Shown here in pieces: positions 14,901 through 29,089 of a DNA stretch of 64,000 nucleotides (its first letter is position 1; each line of letters opens with the position of its first letter). This DNA is from Cruorifilaria tuberocauda (taxonomy: Eukaryota > Nematoda > Chromadorea > Rhabditida > Onchocercidae): assembly GCA_013365365.1 (NCBI GenBank), contig JABVXU010000100.1:90529-154528 (forward strand), written 5' to 3'. A program made the position numbers and the translations under genes. Under the pieces are notes generated by a model. That model worked only from the letters and a program-made list of their open reading frames with translations. It did no database searches and was not told the origin of the DNA.

Positions 14901-15339
14901 TCCATCCACCGTGGTCACTGAAGTTACAATAGTGTCGCTAGTCATCTGAACAATGGCAACTGATAAATTCGCTCTCATTGCGTAGATATTAGCAAATCCA
15001 AAAAATGCTAATATCACGACAAGATGTCGCTGCTGCAAATAGCATTTCGATGAGTGTACTTCCGATTCTAAAATTAAAACAATGATCAAGGAGAAAAACA
15101 CTGAAGGATATTCAGAAATCAGTAGAGATTGAACTGTCGGGTGCATTTACGCCAGTCGGAGGATTGTTCTATGACAATATATTGTAGCTAATTTCTGCAA
15201 AGCTCTCAAGTTTTGCTTTTAAATAGAAAACTTACGGATGATCCGAAACTTTGGTGCTAAAATTTCTACCAGTATTAAACAGAATTTCTCCAACAGACTG
15301 GTTTTCGGCATCTTTCAACTCTCTCAGAACATCATCCAT
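11929..15339 (-). CDS. SLC17-family (sialin-like) anion/organic-acid transporter, MFS
   Basis: Major facilitator of the SLC17 group (sialin, vesicular glutamate and Na/phosphate carriers), expected in lysosomal, vesicular or plasma membrane. Exons in transcript order: 15270-15339, 14892-15067, 14290-14434, 14038-14129, 13747-13921, 13512-13639, 13011-13154, 12780-12912, 12529-12674, 12242-12334, 11929-12069. They sum to 481 codons with all phases matching. Family signatures are FFGFANIYAMRANLSVAIVQM in the first membrane helix, QGAILGAFFYGYFLTQLPGG (helix 2), ARFWEGFFEGVSYPAMHA (helices 4-5, with the family's conserved Arg and His) and NWAPTMEKTQMSAISYAGSY. Roughly 12 hydrophobic segments are visible and the C-terminus is short and polar. 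The first exon (ATG at 15337-15339) is the least certain: the 15270 donor fits the phase, while a better GTAAGT nearby (exon end 15236) does not. The substrate cannot be told from sequence; sialin-like is the closest description. Confidence 0.88.
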
Positions 15340-18300
15340 AAAGGATTTTACAAATAAAGTCTATTTTAATCCTCGGCGACCCATTTATTCAAACAAATAC
15401 TGCCCGGGGCTATTTCTGACATCTCATCCTAATTTTCATAATTCATTAAGAATAATGAATGCCGTGCAAGGAATCTTTCCCATCGTTAAATCAAATTTTC
15501 AATGCATAAGTAATATTATCGGCGCTCCATAGATCTATGAACTTTGTAAGAGTAGCTTCTAAAAAGTGGGAACGAAATACGGAACAATATGGTTGAATTT
15601 CAGGGATGCTAGTAAAAAACACTAACCATAACAGTGGTTGCAAATTAAATATATTAAAAGATAGTACCTGAGGTAGAATCGATATCAGTGGGACTAGCAG
15701 TAGTAGTACCATACTGTGATAGGGACATATTGCGCCAAGTTGATTAACTCCTTTAATATGTTAAAAAATGGTGATACCAGCAGCAGCTCTTATTATCGTT
15801 CCATGGAGAGTGAGCTTTCGCTATCACACAAATGAGCACCCACATTAGCGTACATGCTCATGCGCACACATCACACACCACTGTCACTAATCAATTGGGC
15901 CTTCAACATGCCGCAACACTTGTCCAGGGTTTCAACATGCCGCAACACTTGTCCAGCGTCAAAGGCGTTGGATGGGATCGAAAAGAAGTTACATAACTGT
16001 AAACACTTCATCTTCCAACAACGAATATATCGATGAAAGGAAGTGCGATCATCGATGCTGATAAATAATGTATTGATAAAAATGTTCAACATTCATTTCA
16101 TTTTCCCTCAATGATGAACTGTAAATGACAATTCCAAAACTGTCCGTATTTTGTGAATTTTTATGCTTCAGATATATAAATGAATTGAAAAATCAATGCA
16201 TCATGGAGTGAATTGTTCATTGCACTGAAACTTGAACGAGTTTGCAACCATTTTTACAATGAACAACCTTCAGTTACTTATGAAAATATTCAGCCAATCA
16301 ATGGTGAAAAATATAACTATTCTCTCGTGACACAATGAAATTTGATTGCTTCTTTTCAATATCGAAAAAAAAACAAGTTTTGGAAACTATTATAAGCATT
16401 TAGGAGACGAATAAATTTTATGAAGGTTCAGCATTGATTTATTATCTTCTATTCGTTTTTTTTTTTGAACTTTCAATCTTTTGCTGAAAAAGTTTATTTC
16501 TATGCTTTGTAATAAAAAAGTAACAAATCATTTTACAGACATACCAATTTCTGAAGACTTTTATAGAATGATGAAAAGTTTTTTTTATTAGTAATACTGT
16601 AGCTATCAAATAATCAAGCATTTAAACAAAATAAATTGGGCGTTGTTGTCATTCCAAGTTATATTTCCGTTTGCTGTGATCTGCTTTTTTGACATAGCCA
16701 ACATTTCATCTTTTAAAGAATTACAAAAAAGAATACACAACAAATTCACTGTTACTGCTGTCAGAAAATTTTCACATTTTGATAAAAGGACAACAGAAGA
16801 ATGAAAAAATTTTTTGCGATTGAAATTTCCAAGTCGTTATAAAAGAGTCTGACAAGCCTAAAATATCGATACTACCAAAACAAACCGTTTCTTTAACAAT
16901 TTTCTTTCGCCCTTTCATCGCACATAAAGGAAAAAAAGATGTTTTGTAAACTTCCTGAGAGCTTAAAAAAAAGGGGCAATACATTCTTGTAAGATTTCTG
17001 TTGATTGATCCTAGAAGACAAAACTACAATTGATTTCACGCACATCACAAAAATAAGAAATTCTAGCATGACGATTCGTGTTTTGATCCAGTAGTGAAGA
17101 TAATTGCATGGACCAAAAAAAATCTTCCTTGTAACAATTTTGTTAACATTTATTAGCGAATAAACTTCAAACTTTGCTAAGCTTTGAAATTTAAATGGAA
17201 AATTCTAAGAGAAAACAATTTATATTAGAACAACGGAAACAAAATATTCCTTAAAATTTTCACCCAAACTTTTATTTTCGATAATAAATTTCACAACGCA
17301 TTCCCTCATTTTATTTAATCCAGTTTAAACGCGATAAAATGACTACTGATTTTAATTTTTTCAATGCAAAAAACAAATTTCAGCGCTAAGAACTTATAAT
17401 AAATTTGATATTTGTCATTGACAGGTATCGAATTTATTTTTCGCCTTTTTATACTTGTCAGTGACATTTTTAGTTCACCCAGGAGGGTCTGAAAATTTGA
17501 AACCATAATCGTAATCAGCTCTCAAAAAGTTGAAATGCCACAAAATTATATGCGAAACTTGAAGTTATGCAAGGCAGCACAATAAAGATAGACACTAAAA
17601 AGCGCACTGATATTAATTAAGAAGCCTGGTGTCGTCCATAAAACTTTTATACTTGGGAAATATGGTAGCCATCAATATATTTCTTTAATATCGAATTAAA
17701 TGAAAAGAAGATGTGAACTTGGTTATACTTGAAAAATGAAACGATGATAAGAAAAATGATAACAATTTGGACTTCGGAAAACGGTTTTATCAAAGAATAC
17801 GAGATATTTTATAATATTATAATTTAACAAGGCTGCTCTGCGCTGTTAACGAAACTGAGAAAGTATCAAAATAAGGTTGGAAAATAGTAATTAAAGCGTA
17901 ATTTCAATCGCTTTGGAAAAAAATTACAACTTAATCCAAAAGCATACTAAATTCTCAGTAACTTGTATTTAGAATTTTTGGGTTATTTTATATAGTTCCA
18001 CTACTGAGATTTTTTTTATCAGCGTGATTATTTCAATCAAATAAAGTCAACAAAAGCGCATATCCTTGAAGATATTTTAAGGAAATCGTTGAAATTTCTA
18101 ATAAAAATTATTTTAATAAAAGAGTGAACTTGACTGTTAAAGCGAAACGATGGTTAGGATGAATTGTTAGTTGAAATAATGATACAAACAGCTCATTCTT
18201 AATTAAGAGATTCTGAAATAACATTTCACACAAGACAGGAATGAATTTATCTACTCGATAACTCGGTGATGATTGATTCGTAGTGGAAATAAACTGCATT

Positions 18301-19792
18301 TTGCAGAAGTTTCCAAACATTGCTCTTTGAAGTATCCACTTTCATTCGCCTTTGTTCTGTCTCCTACGATACGAGAATTAACTACATCACAGACTTCGTA
18401 CAGTTAGGTATTTTCATCATCATATGTTCAGAGTACTGTCCATTTATCCGAAACCAAAATCTGTTGGCAAAAAAAGGACCTGACGAATAACTAACGATAT
18501 ATAATATTGGACACTTCCATTATGCCTTATGTAAAAAGGCCCACCACCAAAACATGTACTTTTAACATGCGCACATTTCTTCGAATCACGACTAAATTAT
18601 CACAAAATAATTTTATAAGATGGTCAAAAAACTAGACTTAGAAGTAAATCTTGCACCCGACTAAGCATTCAATTTGAAGAATATAAGTTTTACAAAATAA
18701 AGATATATGTCAATTTCATGCACCATATCTTCGCTGCCTATTTTAGTTGAAATAATCGTTATAAACAAACGGTAATAATAACAAAAGAATAAACTGCTAA
18801 AAGCACAACCAGATTAATTGATCTAACAACATAAACATCTGCCTCGCTGACTTACTTTGAGGAAAAAAGACTTACTACCAGTTTGTAATGCAAAACTGCA
18901 AAAAAAAAAAAAGCATTGAAAATCCTAATATAATACTACAAACATGATCCGCAATTAGTCTTAAATCAAATAAAAACATGAGGTACAAATGCAAAGGTAT
19001 TTTTCATGCTGCAAACCACACCTGCACTGACGGAAATTTACATTTAGTTCAAAAGGTGTCAATAATACCTACATAAAGATTTGTGACGATGCAAGTGCAT
19101 AGCAAAGAAATACCACAGCATTTAAGGTTGAACATAATACCAACGGAATTTAATTTGAAAGAAAAAATAAATAAACAATACAATATATTCAGTAATATAA
19201 TTTAGCATTAAAACATGGCCGTGAAGTTCAAATTTATGGAACTTGCCAGTCTTCCTCACCAAATGATTTTATAGAATCTGTAAATCTCTCAATTTTTAGC
19301 TAGAAAATGTGATTTTAAAAATTTTGCTTATCTAAAGACTAGTCTCCACGTACAAATGAGGTATGGGAGTTTTCGTCCATGCAGACCCGAAATGAGCAAC
19401 ATAAACGAATCACTAAAGATTTGTCATCATATCACACATTTACAATAGTAAACAAATCGACTTGGATGGCACTCCTTCCAATAATTTTGTTCTAGACTAT
19501 AGTACTCTGATTACAAATATAGAAATTCAAAGACATTTACATTCCAGAATGGAAAAAACATCCCAACCTAAATCATCTACCATGTGTAAATATAATGAAA
19601 TAAATATTATTTAGATGACAAATACAATAAACCTAAAAAAAATATATATATTTTGTATATCCCGAAGATGTTTAACAAATTAACTAATATTAGCTTCGCT
19701 GAGGAATCAAACAGCTATTTTATATTCCTTATTAATATTAATAATACTATATATACAGTGAGTAAGCAAAACATAAATAGGTGCAGGCGCTA
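15340..19792. other. Intergenic DNA between two minus-strand genes
   Basis: No splice-flanked coding segment was found. The left part should carry the SLC17 promoter and includes a 29-bp tandem duplication (15902-15959). The right end should hold the 3' UTR of the trehalose synthase gene. The spacing of about 4.4 kb is too large for the two genes to form a typical nematode operon. Confidence 0.5.
15902..15959. repeat. Two-copy 29-bp tandem duplication
   Basis: Positions 15902-15930 and 15931-15959 are head-to-tail copies differing at one base near the end (CAGGGT against CAGCGT). The unit is less AT-rich than its surroundings. Near identity suggests a recent duplication. It lies about 560 bp upstream of the presumed SLC17 start. 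Confidence 0.9.
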
Positions 19793-22700
19793 TTATTCTT
19801 CATCATCATCGTCATCTCCCTGTGGCCGAATTGTGATTTCGCGTACAGTTGCATTTGCCATTGCACCAAGCAAGACCTTTAACAAAGCAGTTTTATAGCA
19901 GACGAACAGAAAAAAATGTCGATCTCGGATCTACGAGATTTTTAGATTACTTGAATTAACGTATATGAAAAAATCTTAGGAAACACGAAACAAATAACGC
20001 TACTTTTAACTGCTACTTAAAGCTCATAAATTGATAATGAAATAAATCTTACTTCCGGGCAAGAGACGAAAACGTAGTGATCGTTTTTATAGGTTTCACA
20101 TAGTATTCGTACTTTTTCTTGCAGCTGAGAATTTGTTGTGACCCAAATTGTGTAAACATTTGTTGGTGAACAAATCAAACATTCTTCAAGCATCGGTAAA
20201 TCAGTTTCAGAGTCACCACACACCAAAATTTTACCACAGTTCAGTTTCAATCCCATTTTTGATTTGATCAGACGAATCCCATGACCCTTATTGAAAATGT
20301 GGCCAGAAATCTTCGCCTGAAAAAGAGGTCAAATAAAAAGAAAGTGAAAAAGGATTAAGTAACAAAAGGTTGACCAGTAAAGCCAGGTAAACCGAAGCTG
20401 AATGCACCACCTGTATTTCAAGAATTTTTTTATATTTGAGGGTGTGGATATTTGATTATGTGAAAATTTCTTTTTAAACAATAATCTGCACTAACATATT
20501 TATCAGCCATGAAAAACATGCACAATGTCAATCAGAATGAAGAATCAGTGACAACATCAAAAATTACCGTTGCACCATTAACTTCTGACAATTCTACTTT
20601 TGTGAAAATCTTCAAATCGAATTCACCTTCTCGTAATACCAGAGTTGCAGCTGTAGGATCTACTTCGTTCACTATTTCACATACTGCTTGATATCTGAAA
20701 ACAACCATTATTTTGTTTCCACGGTAAATCTGTTAAATGATATTCACCACAAGTGCATTAGTTCAGTGAATTAAAGAAATAAATTAAAATACAAACAAAA
20801 GAGATGAGCGATGTTTAGGAACTGAATAGTTGACATCTTGTCGAGCAATCGTAATATGTCCATAATGTCTCTGTAAGCCAGAACCAATCCAAGTAAAGTT
20901 ACAATATTCCGGTTGTTCAAGTAATTCCTCCAGCTAAAATATGCTTTCATTATTTTATTCAAATATTTCATTTTAATTGTGAACTATTCTTCATACTCTT
21001 TCAAAGACATTCGTTAGCAAAGCCAGATCTGCGTCATTAACACTATCATCTTTGAACTGCAGCGATGGATTTAAATACCATTCACGGCCAGCAGATGCAC
21101 CATATGCATAATAGCCTTAAAAAATATTGCGGTGAGTAAAAATGAAACGTGTTATGGAAATAGTTAAAACGATTCATTACTACAATTGATGTAAAAATTT
21201 AAGAATTTTTTATTTTTATCTAAGAAAAAGGGAGGCACACACCTTCTGGCATTGTGCTAACGTTCAAAATACCAATATGCATCAACGGTGACGTGGTGAC
21301 GATTGCACAAAACTGGGCACAGCGCCGAGCGAATTGCGCCTGAATATTCGTCTCGAATTACTCACAAATTTCGGGAAACAACAAAAAATTCAATTATATT
21401 AATCTTGAAAACACTAGCATGCATCGAAGGTTCACAATCAACATATACGATTTGGATATCCAAGAAATACTAAATTTAAAAAGTACTTGGATGACGGCAG
21501 AATATGCTGGCTGAATGCTGGCTGGATAAGAACAAGAATAAGATTTTAATGTACCATCACGATCGGTAAAGAAATGTTGAAAATGATCACCTTCAGTTAA
21601 TAAAGCAAATGCCTTATTAACTTCATCAACGAAAGCTGCTTGTCCAGCAGGATGATAACTTCCAAGAGTCTGAAAAATGACGCAGTAATTACAGCATAAT
21701 GTCGAGAACAGTCTGTAACTAAGTGAAGAAATTAAAAATATAAATTCAAAGCTAACCATAACGAATTGCTCCACATTATTGATTTCATCGCTTTGAATAA
21801 ATCTGAGGAATCCAAGATCGTTTTCTAATTCAGCTAATTCATTCGTTATATCAAACTTTGCAGTCATATGTTGGCTACCCTCATCTGCATCATCACCTGC
21901 TGCAGCAGTCTCCAAAATGAGAGTGTTAGTACCAGAAACACAAGAGTTTTCAAGCGATGCCTGCAGCAGATTAGTTACTCCATCATTCATGATTCAAGTA
22001 ATACATTCTCTACAGATACAAAATTCTAGAAATATTTACAATATTTATAATACAGTATTCATCTTCATAACATTTACCAAAATATTTATAATGCAGATAT
22101 TAGAATGCAAAATAATCACTTGTATACCTTCGCATTTTCGAGCGAAACAGAGAAATGAGCACGAATTGCAATCCCCTTTAAAACCCGTTCAGCAATTTGT
22201 CGGCGCACCTGACATGTCTTATCCATGAGTTGGTAAAAATCAGCCAGAAGCTTTACCTGAACCGAAGTTAACATAGACATTCAAACCATCAAGCTGCTAC
22301 GGTATTTCAAACAAAAATAAAAATTTGTTTCTTATAAAACATTTTAACAAAAGAAGACAGATATGCGCTTCAGTACTGCATACCTCAGTGAGTCTGATTA
22401 CTTCATGGGTCCATGAGGGATCCAAAAAAGCTGTGCTCCACTCGTCGATGTCATGACTCATCAAATACTGGTTCAAAAGAATTCCGTGATCATGTCTTAC
22501 CTCCAGAGACTCTGTTGCAGCTTTGTAAAAGCAATCCGCAAATGCCTAATTTGTGCGATATTCAGAAATGAAACATAAATCCATAAAAAAAATCATTTAC
22601 TAAAGATCTCATTTATTCAAAAACCTCACAAATGATTGACAAATCAACATGTCATCAAATACAGAAGCAAAGTATGAATTTCAAAATGTAACTAAGCTAA

Positions 22701-25700
22701 CCTCAGTATTAGTGACATCTTCGACCCGGTAGTAACACTGTTTATCCTGGGCATAAAAACCGGCATTACCCAATTGCACTTCAGTCCCTGCTCCTGATGA
22801 AAGAATGAGTGCAGCTGCTGGATTACAAATCAACATTTCTTTTGCCACCAAATTCATGCCATCTTTAATCGGTGTCACAACACCCACATCCATTGCCAGA
22901 TAATGCGCTACCAATTTAGCCCGCGGTAAACCTACAGTGAAACTTATGTAAAGCCAAAAAAAAAGAAAAAAAAACAATTGATCTCTGTGAACAACAATTC
23001 AGGAAATAAAATAAACTGATAAATAATTCAAATACCATCCATATTGAATTTTAGTGGTTTCCAGTAAGGAAACTGTCTGCAAGAAAATGCCGCATTCACG
23101 TCGTCAACAATTTTCAGGCAATTATCTTGATAAATCCGATAAGATTCAACGGATCGCCGATTAGTCACTGCTACTTGATATAAAAGATCCAGTCCAATAC
23201 GTTCCGGATATTTCTCAAAATAGCGTTTCCATGCCTGGAAGAATTAATTTACGAAAAGTTTTTAGAAATATAACCCAAGAAAAAAATTACATGATAATGA
23301 AGAACTAAAAGAGAATATAACCATTTAAGCATAGTTTTGCTAATTACGCTGTAGGATAAACTTCCCAGAGACCGCGACCTGAGACCATGATTTATTTTTC
23401 ACACTGTTAGCGCTTCTTATATCTTAAGTAAGCATAAACGAACCTTAAGTTTTTCAGCAATACCTTTCGTATAATCGAATCGTTCCACAGAAAAAAAAAT
23501 ACAACCTTTAGAGGATCCAGCAGAAAGCAGCTAAAAAATTTTATATTAAAGTGCAATAAAACCTAAAGAAAAAAATAATGGTTTCAAGCAATATAAAATG
23601 AAATTACCTCTTTTCGTATTTCAATAGCAAGCTTTGTGGTTGATGGATTTTTCACGATATTTAAAAAATCTTCGTTTTTGATTGATACGGGGAAAACACC
23701 CAATGAACAAGTGAAATTCTAAAAAAGTGTGATTAAAATAAAATATTATCATTCAAAAAAAAATCTTCGCTTTAAACTAATACAAAGACATAATGAGGAA
23801 GAAAATTAAAAAAAAAAAGCTCTTTTAATACTTAATAAAACAATGATTATAACCAGAGATAAATTTAAAGAACAAAAATTACTTCATGAGTGACGGTGAA
23901 TATGTCAATTGTACTTTCATATTGAATTCGGGCACGTGATATATATTTTTTCACCAGTTCTATATATTTCTGACGATCGCGATGAGTTTGAAAACCGACC
24001 TGTCAATGAAGTCTTTCAAATATCCCCAAACCTCATGTTTTCGAGATATTCACTATACCATGCGATACACTGCTCGATATACTGATAAGCTTCTCAATTA
24101 CTTCAAAAACTACTTGAAAACTAAAATGTGCATAGATGGGAAAAAGCGGAACGAATATCATAAATGGTAACTCGCTTGATATTTTCCAGCTTTTACACGA
24201 ATCCAAGGCACAAAGTGTGTTCAGTTAACTGACTTTTGTGAATCGAAGTAAAGCTCGCATTATTGGTTCCGCAACGATACGATATTTCGTCATCCAGTTG
24301 TCTGGAGGTTGGAACGGGATATGCAAAAAAAATCCGACCTAAATGAAGCACAAATTAATCACATTTATTACTAAATCAAACTTGCTAAAATTTTGCTGCA
24401 ATTGTAACTCATGTTAGAGCATATCGCTTACCTCTAGATTACTATCTAAACTTCTCATCATCTGTCCCGTAAGCATCAGGTGATAGTCGTGGATCCAGAT
24501 GAAATCCTGCGGTCGGCTATTTCGGACGGCATTAATTCCAAACTGATAATTAACTCTGACATACGCACACCAGTGTTCTCGAAGTATCTGCAAAGGACCT
24601 AGAAATACTCTAAAAACCGAGAGTGATATTTTCAGTGTGGAGATAATCAAAAATGAATTGTTATGGTGACTGGATATAAGACCAAAAATCCATGCAAACC
24701 TGTTCATCATCATAATCTTTAACAATATACTCTGGCAAATTGTGCAGTACAGGCCACAGTAAACCATTGCTTATGCCGCCATAGTATGTGTTATAATCTT
24801 CTTGATTTACAATTACTGGATTCAACTGATAGTTTGATTTATTATAATCATGCAACACCGACAGTAATGACATATCGCGCCTGAATTGAAAAAATAGCAA
24901 CTAACATACTGAAAATTTTTAGCTGTATAGTGCACAAAATTAATTTCCCATTTCGTTTTGCATTCAGATCTTTTCATTTCATATGATTACTTTTAATCTC
25001 TTCCATATGTCCTTCCTATTTCTTTCTTTTAAAGATACTATTACTGTTTTCCTCAATTTTGTTAAAATACGACATCTTTTCAATTCACCAATTTTAACCA
25101 ACAAGATCATGAATATTTCATTTCGCTACCATTTATTAATTGCTCTTCTTGCATAGAAAACGACTTACTCTACATCTTGCTCATTCTCTGTTAAAGTATT
25201 CGGTTTCGGGTCGTCACCCAAAACATGAAAGATTTCTCCGGCATTGGCTTGTCGAAGAAGTGGCAATCCAAGCGAATTGGTAGAAGGCGGTCCCTGTAAG
25301 TTGAAACGGAAATTTAATTCAAAAACTTTCGTCTACAATAATTACAACAGCAACAATGTGATTTGCTGGAGGTAATCTGCGAAGGATAGTAGTACATGAT
25401 CATCGGTGAGTTTTCTAGCAGCACCCTGCAAATTCATTCCAATATTAGCAAGCCACATATTTTCTTTATCAACACTCATTACTGGATCAACACAGGCTAC
25501 CAATCCACCACTTCCTTGTTGAATTTCCCAACTGCCAGTTAATTTACGCTTTATTGATACTGGTGGCGCATTTGAAACATTGATCACACGTTGCTGGAAA
25601 AAACAGATGAATGAAATCTTTTAAAATTTTTCATTTCAATCCAAAATTTAGGAGCTATGGACCACTACCAAGATGTAAATGGATTATGATTTGTTGAAAT

Positions 25701-28496
25701 TTACAATTCTAAAATGCTATCTTTACTTCAATGCAAATGTGATAAGCGTACCAAGATCATACCACTACTTATACCACAAAACTAAATAAGCAACGATTCA
25801 ACAATAATCCCTCTTTAGCGCATTTTTGCGAGAAACATCAAATATTCAAAAAAAAAAACCACGGGAAAGTCAACTAGCATAGCTCTGTACATTTTAATTC
25901 GATTGTTTAATTCTAAATATAATTTATATAAGCACCCTGGATAGAGTATGTCATAAGCTTTATTAGATAACACTCCAACCGAACACAATCTATGAACTTT
26001 GATTCAAGTTTGAGCCATCGCTATTCCTCTACAAATCACAGCGAAGAGACTACGAAAGTTTTCCGCCTATTCAGAAAAAACTGAATGGCCGGTGCCTAAA
26101 AATTCATTCGCAACCTTTTTACATAAATCACGGTAACTTCTGGACACTCAATTTTCTAGGAACAAAGATATAAACAAAGAACCTTGTGGTGAGAAATATC
26201 AGTCAACCCTCCTCCAGCGTGTGCATCGCTTTCACTGGGCTCATCAAATTCAAGCTCCGATATATCCAAATTTTCAATGGATCCTTGAATACTGGACCTT
26301 CGCGAACTTGCTCGACTTCGCATCATCTAGTAATAAATGTTGCGATTCGAATTTGAAGAAAAATCGAAAAAAAAAACACATTTGCCAATATTAAAATAAT
26401 TTAAGTCAACCTGCAAATGGCGATATTTCTCGCCGAAACGTTTGGCGTGAATCCCAAGCATACTCTGCCGAACACCAGGAACAGCTGCGTATAATTCCCT
26501 AAAAATTAACAGAAATATATTTAACAAAAAGTAACTACTGATAGATTTAAAATCCTTGCACAAACAGTGGCACAAAATATCGTGATAGAGGATAGTTCCA
26601 TCTCAGTGAGAAAATTCAAAGGAAGCCAATTATAACCGTAAACGGCTTTTACTGTTGTTGACATCGTAAAGTGCCAGGGCGAACAATAAAGCATCACGAT
26701 AATGAGTACCAGCAGATAGATCCGAGTCATATATCAAGGGAACAGCGAGACGCCAAAATGCGACCGAATTGTAACCCAAACTCGACAAAAAATAATCAAA
26801 CATAGGATCATATGATTTCGTATAAGCTAAGCAAAATTCCAGCACCAAAAGTAAGCCCTAAAATAACTCCTTTTATGGAATTTCAACAAAATTAAAGCAA
26901 TTATCAACTGAATAACTGGAGATATAGTGAATTGGCAAAGTCCGCTTTTCATAATTCAGAAAAATTCGAAAATGCAACATCTGTCGGAACCTGAAAGGCA
27001 ATCTCAGAAAACTTGTCCCGAGCTCGCCACCGATTTCTCAGGATTACGGAACATTCGCAAAGGAAATCGTCGATTGATTCGGCATTCGGAACAGTTTCAT
27101 CCATCTTCAGCAAAATCTTCTTCATTTCCTAAAAAATTGAAACAATTTACAAGCAAAGACATATAAACACGACTCGATTACTTACAAAAATATATGACAA
27201 AATTCAATCAATACTGCACGGTTTTAATCGTAACCGCTAGATTCAGTTTCAAAGCAAAAAATCAATTATAGGATTTAATTGCTCCCTATGATTAAAATTT
27301 TTGTAAAATCTATTTATCAGCCATTAAAAAGCAAACGTTTGCATACGCTAATGTTTCAACATTTACGGAATTCCGAAATGAGGATCCTACATTATTCACG
27401 ATAAAGTTTACAGCCATCCTTTCCTTCTCTTCTTCGTATTTCTTGACGAGAAAATAAAGACTGAAGCATTGTACAGAACTGTTAAAAACAAAAGCCTACT
27501 CGCCGAACTCTTTCGATACAGTTCGTGTCATTTCTGAGAGCTTGAGCGGATCGCTGAAACGGGCGGTCAGCAAGAACTTGAGCAGTAGATTGGTTGTCTT
27601 GTTCCTCGCTATCCACTCCAAAAAATGTACAACTTTCGTGGCTATTTAAATCTGGCATCAGATTGATAACTTGACCAGTAGGTAACATTTTCGTTATCAG
27701 TTTGCTTTGCATCTCGTTGCTGTTGTTTTCTAATCGGACATGACTGTTCACTTCTTGACTGTTACTACAATTTTAGTCTTTGAAAAACTAAATATCTAAT
27801 TTTATCAGTACATCCAGCTGCCGAGATGTTTAACCATTACTTTGTATCACCTTGAATACATGAAATCCACAGCTTCACATATCAAATCCAGACAGTGATC
27901 TGATGATCTAATAACTAGACCACAACACGCAAAGGGGAAACGCCGACTGAATACAGATTCGTGCGGAAACATCAATTTAATATAAAACACGTTTTGAAAA
28001 ACCGTAGTATGTTTTATTATTACTTGATTCACTTAATTATAGATCAGATTACTATATCGAAACTGAGCACAGATTAGACAGTTAAATGGATTGAAGAAAC
28101 AGCCTACTCATTTTATGGCCAAGGTTTAATGCTTTTTCAAAAACGACGAAATGGTATTAATCTGTTATGAATGCTTTCAACAAGAAAAATGATTAGTGGG
28201 GTTTTTCGTAAATTTCGCTGCATAAATTACTTGAGAAAAACGTACGAAATGACTTACCTATTAACATTATTCGAAGATCTACACGAACCACAGGCATTAC
28301 TTCGGTGACCTACCATGTGCACTTCATTTCCCGAATCAACAAGATTTTCCGAAAATGTTTCGGATTGTGATACACTGGAATGAAGTGTTCTATCGATCAC
28401 TGATTCATCGAGAATGTCACTTGAGAGGCCAACCTGATGCATTTCTTTTACCACTGACGGTCTATCACGTACTGAACGCCTGCTACTTTTATCCAT
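19793..28496 (-). CDS. tps: Trehalose-6-phosphate synthase (GT20) with C-terminal phosphatase-like HAD domain
   Basis: Makes trehalose-6-phosphate from UDP-glucose and glucose-6-phosphate, the first step of trehalose synthesis. Exons: 28258-28496, 27500-27758, 26991-27128, 26637-26857, 26411-26498, 26183-26326, 25396-25593, 25169-25293, 24700-24880, 24432-24587, 24234-24338, 23883-23999, 23608-23718, 23444-23530, 23036-23234, 22702-22931, 22384-22545, 22128-22256, 21757-21960, 21487-21669, 21243-21339, 20997-21115, 20797-20933, 20568-20694, 20053-20316, 19793-19876. They join in frame to 1367 aa, close to C. elegans TPS proteins. Residues 1-390: nematode-type extension. About 395-920: GT20 catalytic domain with IWIHDYHLM, VGFFLHIPF, ERFDYTKGI and GVVTPIKDGMNLVAKEML. 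About 1045-1340: HAD domain with FTDRDGT and GDSETD. The tail is acidic. The ATG lies 5 nt after a splice-acceptor-like TTTCCCAG. The 25396 donor is the weakest boundary, and 27764 is an equally good limit for exon 2. Which nematode paralogue (tps-1 or tps-2) this matches is unresolved. Confidence 0.95.
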
Positions 28497-28510
28497 ATTG
28501 CCTGGGAAAA
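28497..28510 (-). promoter_or_regulatory. Putative spliced-leader acceptor of the trehalose synthase gene
   Basis: On the - strand a pyrimidine-rich TTTTTTCCCAG is followed by five bases and then the ATG of the synthase. That very short leader is typical of nematode trans-spliced messages. A cis-spliced upstream non-coding exon is the alternative. Confidence 0.5.
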
Positions 28511-28738
28511 AATTCAAAATCTTGACGATACCAAGCATCAATTTTTTCGGGTAATACGACACCAATTTCAATTATTTACATTCTTATCAAAAAAAATTCA
28601 AGTGATGGCCTTGGAAGGCAGGCAGGCATGCATGCACCATGTTGACAGCGCGCAATTAGCAGAGGAAAACACTATTAAGATGGTATCGGTTGTAATGTGC
28701 TATCATCATCAGCAGCAAGATCAGAAGCAGAAGCAGCA

Positions 28739-28856
<118 letters not shown>

Positions 28857-29089
28857 CTGGCAGCAATGGCAGTAGTAATAGCAGCAGCTAGTAGTAACTG
28901 TAGCAGCGGCAAGGTTTTTGCACCGAAGACGGGGACAGATGACCCGATCCAACCTGCTTTGCACCTCTGCTGTCTGTTTGATCAACAGCATCCACAGCAA
29001 TTAAAAAATACCAAAAGACACCCGCCTCATTTCTACCTCACTTATATACGTATCTTCTCTTGCTGACATGCAGCTGCTTCAGTGTGTAC

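Noticed and set aside
15491..15712. Minus-strand frame beginning MVLLLLVPLIS as a signal-peptide exon of the SLC17 gene
   Set aside because: SLC17 proteins do not start with a cleaved signal peptide, and its donor phase does not fit the next exon. The ATG at 15337-15339 gives a better exon.
24414..24767. Extension of the synthase exon upstream of 24587 (frame with hydrophobic N-terminus)
   Set aside because: A CTTTGCAG acceptor at 24588-24595 and exact phase match with the preceding exon show the extra residues are intron.
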